From assembly GCA_964416645.1 (NCBI GenBank), contig CAYQEZ010000002.1, forward strand, positions 14,616-78,615: 64,000 nucleotides of DNA, in the 5' to 3' direction. Within the stretch, counting starts at the first letter, position 1, and each line of letters starts with the position of its first letter. A program made the position numbers and the translations under genes. A model generated the notes under the pieces. It saw only the letters and a program-made list of their open reading frames with translations, was not told the origin of the DNA and did not search any database. Positions 25,640 through 34,985 of this stretch are shown here, piece after piece. This DNA comes from GCA-002282575 sp964416645 (GTDB taxonomy: Bacteria; Pseudomonadota; Gammaproteobacteria; Thiomicrospirales; Thiomicrospiraceae).

Positions 25640-25735
25640 CATTTAACTCCCCACCTATTTTAATGGTGGGAGCTGTGGAGGGAGGCGCTACAATCTTGGT
25701 TTTTCATGCTGTAACAAAAGCCTCCTTCCAGAGGT
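25640..25735 (-). terminator. Two consecutive hairpins between gyrB and prk
   Basis: On the plus strand CCCACC...GGTGGG (around 25651-25671) forms one stem and GGAGGC (around 25681-25686)...GCCTCC (around 25720-25725) forms a wider one. They lie after the gyrB stop and before the prk leader, so gyrB termination or prk leader control are both possible. The GCCTCCTTCCAGAGG part faintly recalls the dispersed repeats, but the match is too weak to assign. Confidence 0.5.
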
Positions 25736-25764
25736 TAACTAATTGATATTTAAGCTGGTAAAGC

Positions 25765-28191
25765 TTAAATATCTAAATTCGAAACTGATAATGCATTGGC
25801 TTCAATAAAGGCTCGGCGCGGTTCAACTTCATCGCCCATTAGGGTGCTGAAAATATCATCTGTAGCAATCGCATCTTCAATACTGACTTTGAGTAAGCGA
25901 CGCGTGGCTGGGTTCATGGTGGTTTCCCACAGTTGGTCGGGATTCATCTCACCCAGACCTTTGTAGCGTTGAATGCCCATGCCGCGTTTGGCTTCACCGA
26001 GTAACCAGTCAAAGGCTTGTTTAACGCTAGTCACGGCAATGGATTTTTCATCACGTCGCACTTGGGCGCCATCACTTAACAAATTACCAATGCGTTCAGC
26101 CGCTTGCATGAGACGTTGATAATCGCCCGATAGCCAGAAATCATCACCCATGTCTTGTACGCTATCGAACCCATGCTCATGGGTGGTTAAGCGAATAACA
26201 TGAGTATCACTGTCAGGGTCTTGATTGTCAGCAGATGCCAAACTAAAACGCGCACCACCAGCAATGAAATCCTGCTCAATACGTGTCATGGCTGAAGTGC
26301 ACCAAGCAGATAAGTCAGCGTCATTTTTTAAGGTTGCTTCATTCAGTGCGGGTAAATCAATTAATGCACGTAATAAGGCTTCTGGGTAACGACGGCTGTA
26401 TTTATTGATGACGCGTTCAGCTTGAAAATGGGCAATGGCAAGTTGTTCCAAGGCATGACCCGACATAGTGCCTGCGTTTTCACCCAGACTAAGGCTTGCA
26501 CCTTCCATCGCTAGTTGCAATAAATAGTGTTCTAGTTCTGTGTCGTCTTTCAGGTAGGCTTCTTGCTTGCCTTTTTTTACCTTGTACAGCGGTGGCTGTG
26601 CAATATAAACATGACCACGCTCGATAATTTCGGGCATTTGACGATAAAAGAAGGTGAGCAAAAGGGTACGAATATGTGAACCGTCAACGTCGGCATCGGT
26701 CATGATAATAATATGGTGGTAACGGAGTTTTTCAATGTTGTATTCATCTTTACCAATACCACAACCCAAAGCCGTAATCAGTGTACCCACTTCCGCAGAG
26801 CTAATCATACGGTCGAAACGGGCGCGCTCGACGTTCAGAATTTTGCCCTTAAGTGGCAAAATCGCTTGGGTGCGACGATCACGTCCTTGCTTGGCAGATC
26901 CACCCGCTGAATCACCCTCGACCAAGTAAAGTTCAGATAACGCAGGATCTTTTTCTTGGCAGTCGGCTAGTTTGCCTGGCAAGCCTGCAATATCAAGCGC
27001 ACCTTTGCGACGCGTCATTTCACGCGCTTTGCGTGCGGCATCTCGCGCACGAGCGGCTTCAAAAATTTTATTGAGAATGGCTTTGCGGTCATTTGGATTT
27101 TCAAGTAAATAGGTAGATAGTGCATCACCCATGAGGCTTTCAACCACTGATTTAACTTCGCTTGATACCAGTTTCTCTTTCGTTTGTGACGAGAACTTAG
27201 GATCGGGCACTTTAACCGACACAATCGCGGTTAAGCCTTCGCGTGTGTCATCGCCAGATAAAGCGATTTTGAACTTCTTCTCTAAGCCTTCTTGTTCGGC
27301 AGCGTTGTTGATATGACGGGTGAGTGAACCTCTAAAACCTGCTAAATGGGCGCCACCATCTTTTTGTGGAATGTTGTTGGTGAAGCAATAAACCGATTCG
27401 GTGTAAGCATCAGTATATTGAAAAGCGACTTCAACGCCAACGCCATCTTTCTCACCGCTAAAATAGAAAAGACTTGGATGGATAGGGCTTTTTTTACTGT
27501 TCAAATGCTCAACGAATGCTTTGATACCGCCTTCATACTTGAATACATCGTGGCGATTATCCCGATGGTCAATCAGTTCAATGTGCACACCTGAATTAAG
27601 GAAAGAAAGTTCTCGCAGGCGTTTTAACAAAATATCGTAGCTAAAATTAATGAAGGCAAAAATTTCATCTGAGGGCATGAAACGCAATTCTGTACCAGTT
27701 TTATTGCTTTCGCCAACGGCTTTGAGTGGATAAACGGGAACACCCAAGGCATATTCTTGTTGCCACACCTTACCTTCGCGGTGAATGGTCAGCCAAAGTT
27801 TTGAGGAGAGCGCATTAACCACAGAAACGCCGACACCGTGCAGACCGCCTGAAACTTTATAAGAGTTATCGTCGAACTTACCGCCTGCATGCAAAATGGT
27901 CATAATGACTTCGGCAGCCGACACGCCTTCTTCTTCGTGAATGTCAACGGGAATACCGCGACCGTCATCATAGACAGAGCAAGAACCATCGGTATGCAGT
28001 GTTACTTTAACGTGAGACGCGTAGCCAGCTAAGGCTTCGTCAATAGCATTGTCCACCACCTCAAATACCATATGATGCAAGCCAGAGCCATCATCCGTAT
28101 CGCCGATATACATGCCAGGGCGTTTGCGAACTGCATCTAGGCCACGCAATACTTGAATGGATGAGGAATCGTAAGTCTTGGTATCCGACAT
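25765..28191 (-). CDS. gyrB: DNA gyrase subunit B
   Basis: ATPase subunit of DNA gyrase. ATG 28191 (MSDTKTYDSSSIQVL) is chosen over GTG 28197 because GGAAAG is 8 nt upstream of the ATG and only 2 nt from the GTG; 808 aa. GHKL ATPase motifs EVVDNAIDEALAG, DDGRGIPVDIH and GGLHGVGVSVVNAL are followed by the TOPRIM segment LYLVEGDSAGGSAKQGRDR and a C-terminal QRYKGLGEMNPDQLWETTMNP, which is typical of GyrB. An insert (~550-720) marks it as the proteobacterial long form. It is not next to dnaA/dnaN/recF here. Confidence 0.97.
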   Translation of the reverse strand: MSDTKTYDSSSIQVLRGLDAVRKRPGMYIGDTDDGSGLHHMVFEVVDNAIDEALAGYASHVKVTLHTDGSCSVYDDGRGIPVDIHEEEGVSAAEVIMTILHAGGKFDDNSYKVSGGLHGVGVSVVNALSSKLWLTIHREGKVWQQEYALGVPVYPLKAVGESNKTGTELRFMPSDEIFAFINFSYDILLKRLRELSFLNSGVHIELIDHRDNRHDVFKYEGGIKAFVEHLNSKKSPIHPSLFYFSGEKDGVGVEVAFQYTDAYTESVYCFTNNIPQKDGGAHLAGFRGSLTRHINNAAEQEGLEKKFKIALSGDDTREGLTAIVSVKVPDPKFSSQTKEKLVSSEVKSVVESLMGDALSTYLLENPNDRKAILNKIFEAARARDAARKAREMTRRKGALDIAGLPGKLADCQEKDPALSELYLVEGDSAGGSAKQGRDRRTQAILPLKGKILNVERARFDRMISSAEVGTLITALGCGIGKDEYNIEKLRYHHIIIMTDADVDGSHIRTLLLTFFYRQMPEIIERGHVYIAQPPLYKVKKGKQEAYLKDDTELEHYLLQLAMEGASLSLGENAGTMSGHALEQLAIAHFQAERVINKYSRRYPEALLRALIDLPALNEATLKNDADLSAWCTSAMTRIEQDFIAGGARFSLASADNQDPDSDTHVIRLTTHEHGFDSVQDMGDDFWLSGDYQRLMQAAERIGNLLSDGAQVRRDEKSIAVTSVKQAFDWLLGEAKRGMGIQRYKGLGEMNPDQLWETTMNPATRRLLKVSIEDAIATDDIFSTLMGDEVEPRRAFIEANALSVSNLDI

Positions 28192-28266
28192 AATCACAGC
28201 TTTCCGAGGTAAAAACTAAACTTCATGATTATAACACGGTTGGGCTTTTGGTGTTCTTTTACCTGC

Positions 28267-28288
28267 TTGCTTGAGTGAAATCAAGCAA
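28267..28288. promoter_or_regulatory. Palindromic candidate operator upstream of fabA
   Basis: TTGCTTGA (28267-28274) and TCAAGCAA (28281-28288) form an 8-bp inverted repeat with a 6-nt spacer. It lies about 18 nt before a TATAAT hexamer (28306-28311), so it would overlap a -35 region. The position suits a repressor of the fabAB operon. The sequence is unlike the E. coli FabR site I know, so no regulator is named. Confidence 0.45.
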
Positions 28289-28351
28289 AGCGTTTTGCTT
28301 CCTGATATAATTACAGAAATATTTTTATAAGACTCAGGGTTAATAAGCGAC

Positions 28352-28870
28352 ATGTCTAACCGTCCTTCTAGTTTATCGAGAGAAGACCTGCTAAGTTGCG
28401 GGCGTGGTGAAATGTTTGGAATCGGCAATCCGCAGTTGCCATTACCGCCAATGCTGATGTTTGATCGCATTACCCATATTTCCGAAGAAGGTGGTCTGTT
28501 CGATAAGGGTGAAATCCGAGCTGAGTTGGATGTGTCATCTGATTTGTGGTTCTTTGATTGTCACTTTCAAGGTGACCCTGTTATGCCAGGTTGTTTAGGC
28601 TTGGATGCTATGTGGCAATTGATTGGATTTTACCTAGGGTGGGCTGGCGGCGAAGGTCGCGGTCGTGCATTGGGTGCGGGCGAAGTTAAGTTTTATGGAC
28701 AGGTGTTGCCAACGGCAAAAACAGTTCGTTACCAGATTGATATGAAGCGAGTCATTAAACGCAAGCTTTTTATGGGCTTGGCCGATGCAAAGTTATTTGT
28801 TGATGATCGTGAAATTTATTCGGCGACAGATCTTAAAGTAGGTTTGTTCCAGTCAACCGAAAACTTTTAA
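28352..28870 (+). CDS. fabA: 3-hydroxydecanoyl-ACP dehydratase/isomerase
   Basis: Dehydrates 3-hydroxyacyl-ACP and isomerises trans-2- to cis-3-decenoyl-ACP, the branch point to unsaturated fatty acids. 172 aa as usual. Catalytic His lies in WFFDCHFQGDPVMPGCLGLD, which also carries the Asp-bearing GLDAMWQ segment. It is followed after 9 nt by fabB, the classic anaerobic unsaturated fatty acid pair. A palindrome at 28267 may control both. Confidence 0.97.
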   Translation: MSNRPSSLSREDLLSCGRGEMFGIGNPQLPLPPMLMFDRITHISEEGGLFDKGEIRAELDVSSDLWFFDCHFQGDPVMPGCLGLDAMWQLIGFYLGWAGGEGRGRALGAGEVKFYGQVLPTAKTVRYQIDMKRVIKRKLFMGLADAKLFVDDREIYSATDLKVGLFQSTENF

Positions 28871-28879
28871 GGAGTGAGC

Positions 28880-30088
28880 ATGCGTCGTGTTGTCATTACA
28901 GGCTTGGGTATCGTCAGTAGTTTAGGTAATGATGCAGCTACAGTGGCGTCGCATTTACGCGAAGGCAAAAGCGGTATTAAGTTTCAACCCGCTTACGCGG
29001 AGCGTGGTTTTCGTACCAACGTAGAAGGTGCGATTAACGTTGATTTAGATCAGATTGATCGCAAACATCGCCGTTTTATGGGGGATGCGGCTGCTTATGC
29101 GTATTTGTCGATGCAACAGGCTATTGTTGATAGCGGTTTGACTGCTGAGCAATTATCTAATCCGCGCACAGGCTTAATTGCAGGTTCGGGTGGTGCTTCC
29201 AATCAAAACTTGATCGAAGCGAATGCGATTATGGCGGAAAAAGGCGTTAAGCGTATTGGTCCATACATGGTGCCACGTACCATGGGTTCGACGGTTTCAG
29301 CCTGTTTGGCGACGCCTTTCGAAATCAAAGGGGTGAACTATTCTATTTCTTCGGCTTGTGCGACTTCTGCTCATTGTATTGGTAACGCCTACGAGCTGAT
29401 TCAGCTGGGTAAGCAAGATGTGGTGTTTGCTGGTGGTGGTGAAGAGTTACACTGGTCGCAGACCATGTTGTTTGATGCCATGGGTGCATTATCCAGCAAG
29501 TATAATGAAATGCCTGAAACGGCCTCTCGTGCTTACTCGGCTGACCGTGATGGTTTCGTTATTTCAGGTGGCGGCGGTATGGTTGTGGTCGAGGCATTGG
29601 ATCATGCGCTGGCGCGTGGCGCTAAAATTTACGGTGAAATTGTTGGCTATGGCGCCACTTCAGACGGTTATGACATGGTAGCGCCTTCTGGAGAGGGTGC
29701 GATCCGTTGTATGCAAATGGCGATGTCTACTGTCGATGGTTCAATCGACTATATTAACACGCACGGCACCTCAACGCCCGTAGGCGATACGAAAGAAGCA
29801 GGTGGTATCAAGGCTGTGTTTGGTGATGCTATTCCACGCATTAGCTCAACCAAGTCGATGTCTGGTCACTCATTAGGTGCGGCGGGTGTGCATGAAATGA
29901 TTTATTGTTTGTTGATGATGCAGGGTGATTTTATTGCGCCGTCCATTAACATCACCGAGTTAGATGAGTCAGTCGCCGATATGCCGATTGTGCGTGAGCG
30001 TCAGGACAATGCGGGTTTGCAGCGTATTATGTCGAATAGTTTCGGTTTTGGTGGGACAAATGCGACTTTAGTAGTGCAACGCTATTAA
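28880..30088 (+). CDS. fabB: 3-oxoacyl-ACP synthase I
   Basis: Condensing enzyme elongating cis-3-decenoyl-ACP. ATG 28880 (MRRVVITGLGIVSSLG) has AAGGAG at 5-nt spacing; the GTG six nt upstream lies on the ribosome-binding site itself. 402 aa. Cys nucleophile in SISSACATSAHCIGNAYE, His in INTHGTSTPVGD and His in KSMSGHSLGAAGVHE complete the Cys-His-His triad. It closes the fabAB operon with a terminator at 30111. Confidence 0.96.
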   Translation: MRRVVITGLGIVSSLGNDAATVASHLREGKSGIKFQPAYAERGFRTNVEGAINVDLDQIDRKHRRFMGDAAAYAYLSMQQAIVDSGLTAEQLSNPRTGLIAGSGGASNQNLIEANAIMAEKGVKRIGPYMVPRTMGSTVSACLATPFEIKGVNYSISSACATSAHCIGNAYELIQLGKQDVVFAGGGEELHWSQTMLFDAMGALSSKYNEMPETASRAYSADRDGFVISGGGGMVVVEALDHALARGAKIYGEIVGYGATSDGYDMVAPSGEGAIRCMQMAMSTVDGSIDYINTHGTSTPVGDTKEAGGIKAVFGDAIPRISSTKSMSGHSLGAAGVHEMIYCLLMMQGDFIAPSINITELDESVADMPIVRERQDNAGLQRIMSNSFGFGGTNATLVVQRY

Positions 30089-30110
30089 TTGAGGATATTT
30101 TCGTGTATTA

Positions 30111-30134
30111 AAACCAGCTTATGCTGGTTTTTTT
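30111..30134 (+). terminator. fabAB terminator
   Basis: An 8-bp perfect stem AAACCAGC / GCTGGTTT with TTAT loop, followed by a T run, 22 nt past the fabB stop. It may also serve the convergent transglycosylase gene. Confidence 0.9.
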
Positions 30135-30152
30135 ATGGCAATGCTGAGTTGT

Positions 30153-30839
30153 TTACAGATGACCGTTGCTTTTTAACAAAGCCACAATCTCGTTATTACA
30201 ACTTCGTAATTGCTGATCATAGCGAATGGCACGATCTTGCACTTGGTCAGCAACGGTCAGCAACCAAGTCTTGTTATGGTAAGTGCCCATGCTATAACCG
30301 GTAATGCCTTCATGATAGGCGAGGTAGAGTTCACGTACTTGGTTGCCTTGTAGGCCAATTCGCTTATTGGCATTGCTGTTATACCAACCAATAAAGTCAA
30401 GTGCATCGCTCATATTGCTGCGATGTGCTTGATAGTTGCCTGTGCTTTTTACGTAATCGCCCCAAGTGCCATCTAGCGCTTGTGCGTAACCAAAAGCACT
30501 ACTGGTTTTGTTGGAAAAAATGGTGGTACTGGTTTTGGGGCTGGCATTAGCGACAAAACGAGATTCTTGGTAGATAAAAGCGAATTTAACCGCCACAGGA
30601 GTTCCCCAGCGTCGCTGGCTTTGTAATGCATCACGATACCAAACAGGATTATCGCGGAAAATCTCGCATAGATTCTCATGCGCACCACGGCGCAACGGAT
30701 TGCTAGGCGTAATTTGTACATTTTTTCCATAGCTAACGGAGCTGGCTTTTTGCGGTGCAGAGCATCCATTCAGTAGTAGCAAACCGATGCTACAACTAAG
30801 ACAGCTAAACCATAAGCGCAAGCTGGTTTTTTTTGCCAT
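30153..30839 (-). CDS. Lytic transglycosylase SLT-domain lipoprotein
   Basis: A 228-aa lipoprotein: signal peptide with lipobox LLNGC (Cys ~26), then an SLT-like fold. Catalytic Glu is likely in FAIYQESRF-type context, here KFAFIYQESRFVANA; SSAFGYAQALDGTWGDYV and REAYLAYHEG-type LYLAYHEGITGYSMGTY are further SLT motifs. The family cleaves peptidoglycan glycan strands, releasing anhydro-muropeptides. It probably sits at the inner leaflet of the outer membrane or in the inner membrane. Monocistronic. Confidence 0.85.
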   Translation of the reverse strand: MAKKTSLRLWFSCLSCSIGLLLLNGCSAPQKASSVSYGKNVQITPSNPLRRGAHENLCEIFRDNPVWYRDALQSQRRWGTPVAVKFAFIYQESRFVANASPKTSTTIFSNKTSSAFGYAQALDGTWGDYVKSTGNYQAHRSNMSDALDFIGWYNSNANKRIGLQGNQVRELYLAYHEGITGYSMGTYHNKTWLLTVADQVQDRAIRYDQQLRSCNNEIVALLKSNGHL

Positions 30840-30922
30840 GTCGTACCTCCAATCAATACCTTATGTACGATGACAGCCAGTGAGTACAAAAAAGATGCAA
30901 CCCATGATGGTGGATATGGAAA

Positions 30923-32134
30923 TTAGTGACTCGAATCCAACTCGGCTTGTCCTAATAAGGCTTGAACAAAACTTTCTGCATTAAAAGGGCGCAGGTCTTC
31001 TGCTTGTTCGCCAATACCAATATAACGAATAGGAAGTCCTAGCTGAGAAGCTAAAGCAAAGATGATGCCACCTTTAGCGGTTCCATCCAGTTTTGTCAGA
31101 ATGATGCCAGTTAAACCAACAGCAGCATTAAATTCTTTTGCTTGATTAATGGCATTTTGTCCAGTGGTGGCGTCAATGACTAACCACACTTCATGCGGAG
31201 CAGAATCATCTAATTTGTTCATCACTCGATGAATTTTTTTCAGCTCACTCATGAGGTGACCTTGGGTGTGTAACCTGCCAGCTGTGTCGCCAATCATCAC
31301 ATCGACTTTGCGCGCTTGGGCAGCAGAGAGGGCATCATAGAGCACGCTAGCTGGGTCGGCATCTTGTCCTTGCGCGATGACAGCTACGTTATGACGATCA
31401 CCCCATGTTTTAATTTGTTCGACAGCAGCAGCGCGAAAGGTATCGCCTGCTGCTAATAACAGTTGCTTTTTTTGTTGTAAAAAATGATGAGAAAGTTTGG
31501 CAATGGTGGTTGTTTTACCAACACCATTGACACCCACCATGAGGATAACGCGCGGTTTTCCCTGTGGAATGGTTTCTGGGCGTTGTTGAGCCTTAAGCAA
31601 TAGCTCTGTCATGATGCTTCCCAGTGCTGTGTGTAGGTCTTCACCTGCTTTAAGTTTGCGCTGCTGTAATTGTTCTAGTAGGTAATCGGTCGTGTCTAAA
31701 CCAACATCAGCCGATAATAATAGGGTTTCAAGCTCATCACGGGTGTCGGCATCGAGTTTAATTTTGCCAGTCAATAAACTTTTGAGCCCTGAGCCAAGTT
31801 TTTCACGCGTTCGTGCAAGTTGGTTCCATAAACGCGAAAAAAAGCCTTGTTTGGGCGCTTCAGTTGGCGTTTCGATCGTGGCGATTAATTGAGGAGCGAG
31901 TTCGACTTCAGCCTTCGGCGTTGTTTCGCTGGGGATCTGCTGAACTTCTGATAATGCTGTCGTGGGGGGTACAGCTGCTGAAAGAGATGGCTTCGCCTCA
32001 GGAGCATCCGCCACAGTATCAGCGATGCTCGTGCTGGTTTCGTGAGCTTGTTCAGACGATGTTGCATGAACATCCGTTGGTGCTTCACTGGGGGCGGGCG
32101 TTTCGGTTTTTTTACGTTTGAAAATTGACCACAT
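30923..32134 (-). CDS. ftsY: Signal recognition particle receptor FtsY
   Basis: GTPase receptor that docks SRP-ribosome complexes at the inner membrane. 403 aa: an acidic, Ala/Glu/Thr-rich N-terminal A domain (~1-95), then the N domain (RLWNQLARTREKLGSGLKSLL), and the G domain with VNGVGKTTTIAKL (G1), GDTFRAAAVEQ, IGDTAGRLHTQ (G3) and LTKLDGTAKGG (G4). It is divergent from the M16 peptidase pair, an arrangement common in gammaproteobacteria. Confidence 0.96.
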   Translation of the reverse strand: MWSIFKRKKTETPAPSEAPTDVHATSSEQAHETSTSIADTVADAPEAKPSLSAAVPPTTALSEVQQIPSETTPKAEVELAPQLIATIETPTEAPKQGFFSRLWNQLARTREKLGSGLKSLLTGKIKLDADTRDELETLLLSADVGLDTTDYLLEQLQQRKLKAGEDLHTALGSIMTELLLKAQQRPETIPQGKPRVILMVGVNGVGKTTTIAKLSHHFLQQKKQLLLAAGDTFRAAAVEQIKTWGDRHNVAVIAQGQDADPASVLYDALSAAQARKVDVMIGDTAGRLHTQGHLMSELKKIHRVMNKLDDSAPHEVWLVIDATTGQNAINQAKEFNAAVGLTGIILTKLDGTAKGGIIFALASQLGLPIRYIGIGEQAEDLRPFNAESFVQALLGQAELDSSH

Positions 32135-32199
32135 ATCATTTACTCTAACAAAGTTGTGTAATCATAAGTGCTCGTTTGCACAGACTCAAGGAGCTAATC

Positions 32200-33549
32200 G
32201 TGATAAGCATAAAAAAAGTGTTTTCTTTATTGTTAGTGGCAGGGTTAAGCCCTGTTTATGCCAGCAATCTTACCCAGTTTCAGTTAGATAACGGCTTAAT
32301 GGTCATGGTGAAAGAAGACAAGCGAGCCCCAGTCGTCACTTCACAAGTTTGGTATAAAGTGGGTGCGAGTTACGAGCCTGACGGCGTGACGGGTGTTTCG
32401 CACATGCTTGAACACATGATGTTTAAGGGTACACAAAACCTAAAACCGGGTGAGCTGTCTAAAATTATTGCCCGTTTAGGCGGCAGTGAAAATGCCTTTA
32501 CCAGTCAAGATTACACTGCTTACTTTCAAACTATTCATAAAGATCATCTTAAGCGTATGCTGGAATTAGAAGCAGAGCGCATGCAGAGCCTAAAGTTAGA
32601 TGATGCCGAGTTTCAGAAAGAGCGTAAGGTGGTGTTAGAAGAACGACGCATGAGGGTAGAGGATCAACCGACATCGCGATTGCGAGAGCGATTTGAGGCA
32701 GTTGCCTATGATACCAATCCTTATCGTCGTCCTGTGATTGGTTGGCAACAGGATATTGAACATTATCAGCTTGCGGATTTGCAAGTTTGGTACGACCGTC
32801 ATTATGCGCCCAACAATGCCGCTCTGGTTGTGGTGGGTGACGTTGATGCCGCTAGTGTGCGTGTGATGCTGAATGAAACCCTTGCTAAGGTGCCTGCTCG
32901 TTCTTTAGACAGTGCAAAAAAAGTGGCAAACTTGCCTCCTGTGGGTGAAAAACGGTTAGTGATGAGTGATGAGCGCGCCAAAGTACCCAGTTTGCTGATG
33001 GGTTTTGCTGTGCCTTCTTGGAATACAAGCGATGACAAGTCGCAAGCCTATGCCTTAGAAATGTTGGCGCATGTGTTAGATGCGGGTAACAGCAGTCGTT
33101 TGAGTAAGGAATTGGTGCGTGGCAGTCAGCAGCTTAGCCAAGCAGGTGCTGGCTACGATTTGTATGCGCGTTTACCGACTCAATTTGTTTTGTCTGCAGT
33201 GCCAGCAGAGGGGGTAACGCTAGCGCAAGCAGAGGCGGCCTTGCGTCAGTCGATTGCGCGTATTGTTGAAAAAGGCGTGACGCAGGAAGAGTTAAAACGT
33301 GTGTTAGCTCAGGTTGAAGCGGCGGAAGTTTACCAGCAAGACTCGTTGTTTTTTCAAGGTATGAAATTGGGGCAAGCCTTCACCCTAGGTGTACCCACAG
33401 CAGAAATAGATGCTTATTTGATGCGATTGGCACAGGTGACGCCTGAGCAGGTGCAGCAAGCGGCCAAAAATTGGTTGGTCACTGAGCGCATGACCGTGGC
33501 TTATTTGCAGCCCAAGGCAACGGACACAATGGCTAGAGGAGGTAAGTAA
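32200..33549 (+). CDS. M16 zinc peptidase, catalytic member of a pair
   Basis: GTG 32200 (VISIKKVFSLLLVAG) is chosen because AAGGAG is 6 nt upstream; an in-frame TTG at 32176 would place this motif inside the gene. 450 aa. A signal peptide ends near PVYA. The inverted zinc motif HMLEH (residues 68-72), followed by the distal Glu region (LELEAERMQSL), marks an active M16 (insulinase/processing-peptidase) enzyme in the periplasm. It is followed 2 nt later by a non-catalytic homologue, as in heterodimeric mitochondrial processing peptidase. Confidence 0.92.
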   Translation: MISIKKVFSLLLVAGLSPVYASNLTQFQLDNGLMVMVKEDKRAPVVTSQVWYKVGASYEPDGVTGVSHMLEHMMFKGTQNLKPGELSKIIARLGGSENAFTSQDYTAYFQTIHKDHLKRMLELEAERMQSLKLDDAEFQKERKVVLEERRMRVEDQPTSRLRERFEAVAYDTNPYRRPVIGWQQDIEHYQLADLQVWYDRHYAPNNAALVVVGDVDAASVRVMLNETLAKVPARSLDSAKKVANLPPVGEKRLVMSDERAKVPSLLMGFAVPSWNTSDDKSQAYALEMLAHVLDAGNSSRLSKELVRGSQQLSQAGAGYDLYARLPTQFVLSAVPAEGVTLAQAEAALRQSIARIVEKGVTQEELKRVLAQVEAAEVYQQDSLFFQGMKLGQAFTLGVPTAEIDAYLMRLAQVTPEQVQQAAKNWLVTERMTVAYLQPKATDTMARGGK

Positions 33550-33551
33550 GC

Positions 33552-34985
33552 ATGAAAAAGATGACTGTGTTAGGGATGCTCTGTAAAGTACAAAAGGGTT
33601 GGGTGTGTGGGGGATGTATGAATAAAAAGCGAAGCGCATTATTCGTATCTTCCTTAGTTGTTGTTGGTTGGTTAGTCGCACTGCCTACTTTCGCTGCGTT
33701 ACAAATTGAAACTTGGCAAACGCCCAAAGGTGCCACAGTGCTTTATGCTTATGCACCAGAATTGCCAATGGTGGATGTTCGGATTGTATTTGATGCCGGA
33801 TCAGCAAGAGATACAGACAAAAAAGGGGTTGCTTATCTAACCAATCAGTTAATTGGTCAAGGAGATGCACAAGGTGATGAAGAGCGATTTGCCGAAGAGA
33901 GTGACGGCTTGGGTTTGCAGTTTTCTACGCAAGCCTTAAAAGACATGGCTGTTATTAATATACGCAGTCTAACGCGAGCGGATGTGCTTGAGCCTGCCTT
34001 GGCTTTGTCGGCGTCAGCCATTAGTAAGCCGTTATTTAGCGAAGCGGTGTTAAAGCGTGAAAAAGCACAATTGTTAACGCAATTACAGGCTAAACAACAG
34101 TCGGCTTCTGCTCTGGCAAGAGATGCATTTTGGCAACAGCTTTACGGTCAACATCCTTATGCTTATGCCAGTGAAGGAACGCTAGATTCTGTGAAAACCA
34201 TCACCAGTGCAGACTTGAAACAGTTTTATCGTCGTTATTACACAGCAACAAATGCCGTAGTGGCGATTGTTGGTCAGGTCGATAAGGTTAAGGCACAAGC
34301 GATGGCCATTCAATTGGTGGACAGTTTGCCACAGGGGCAAACAGTGCCAGTAGTTGCAGCGGTCACCGCACCCGTTGCAGGCATGAAACAAATTGATTAC
34401 CCTGCCAGTCAAACTCAAGTTTTGATGGGTCAATTGGGCGTACATCGTTTAGATGCAGATTATATTCCACTGTATGTCGCTAACCATATTTTGGGCGGTT
34501 CTGGTTTTGCTTCACGTTTAATGGAAGAGGTGAGAGAGAAACGCGGCTTGGTTTATGGCGTCTCTTCTGCGCTTATCCCGATGCGTCAACAAGGTCCGTG
34601 GATGTTATCGCTGCAAACAGCGACGAATAACGCACCCGAGGCCTTGGCTGTGGTTAAAGATACGCTGGCTGGATTGTTGGCAGACATTCCTGAATCTGAA
34701 TTGCAGGAGCACAAAGATAACATCATTGGTAGTTTCGCTTTAGAAACAGACAGTAATAAAGACATAGTCGGTTACTTAGCGATGATGGGCTTTTACCAGT
34801 TACCACTCACTTGGATGGAAGATTTTCCCAAACAAGTCGCAGCACTAGATCGACAGCAATTGTTAGCGGTGGTCCGCCGTCATTTAAAGCCAGAGCAATG
34901 GACGGGCATTTTATTGGGTAAACCTGCAGACACTCAAGCTGGTGCTAAGGTATTGCCAGTAACACCTAAAATGATGCATCAATAA
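33552..34985 (+). CDS. M16 peptidase homologue without zinc motif
   Basis: A partner to the preceding gene with the M16 fold but no HxxEH: the equivalent helix reads VAYLTNQLIGQGD. It keeps the C-terminal Arg/Tyr-type substrate region (SRLMEEVREKRGLVYGV). Two starts are credible: ATG 33552 has AGGAGG in the preceding gene's 3' end, while ATG 33618 (MNKKRSALFVSSLVVVGW) begins directly at a textbook signal peptide. The longer form would put 22 unusual residues before it. Probably it forms a periplasmic heterodimer with the catalytic subunit. Confidence 0.88.
   Translation: MKKMTVLGMLCKVQKGWVCGGCMNKKRSALFVSSLVVVGWLVALPTFAALQIETWQTPKGATVLYAYAPELPMVDVRIVFDAGSARDTDKKGVAYLTNQLIGQGDAQGDEERFAEESDGLGLQFSTQALKDMAVINIRSLTRADVLEPALALSASAISKPLFSEAVLKREKAQLLTQLQAKQQSASALARDAFWQQLYGQHPYAYASEGTLDSVKTITSADLKQFYRRYYTATNAVVAIVGQVDKVKAQAMAIQLVDSLPQGQTVPVVAAVTAPVAGMKQIDYPASQTQVLMGQLGVHRLDADYIPLYVANHILGGSGFASRLMEEVREKRGLVYGVSSALIPMRQQGPWMLSLQTATNNAPEALAVVKDTLAGLLADIPESELQEHKDNIIGSFALETDSNKDIVGYLAMMGFYQLPLTWMEDFPKQVAALDRQQLLAVVRRHLKPEQWTGILLGKPADTQAGAKVLPVTPKMMHQ

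Noticed and set aside
25640..25735. Fifth copy of the dispersed repeat between gyrB and prk
   Set aside because: Shares only short C/T-rich words; order and spacing of the conserved blocks are absent.
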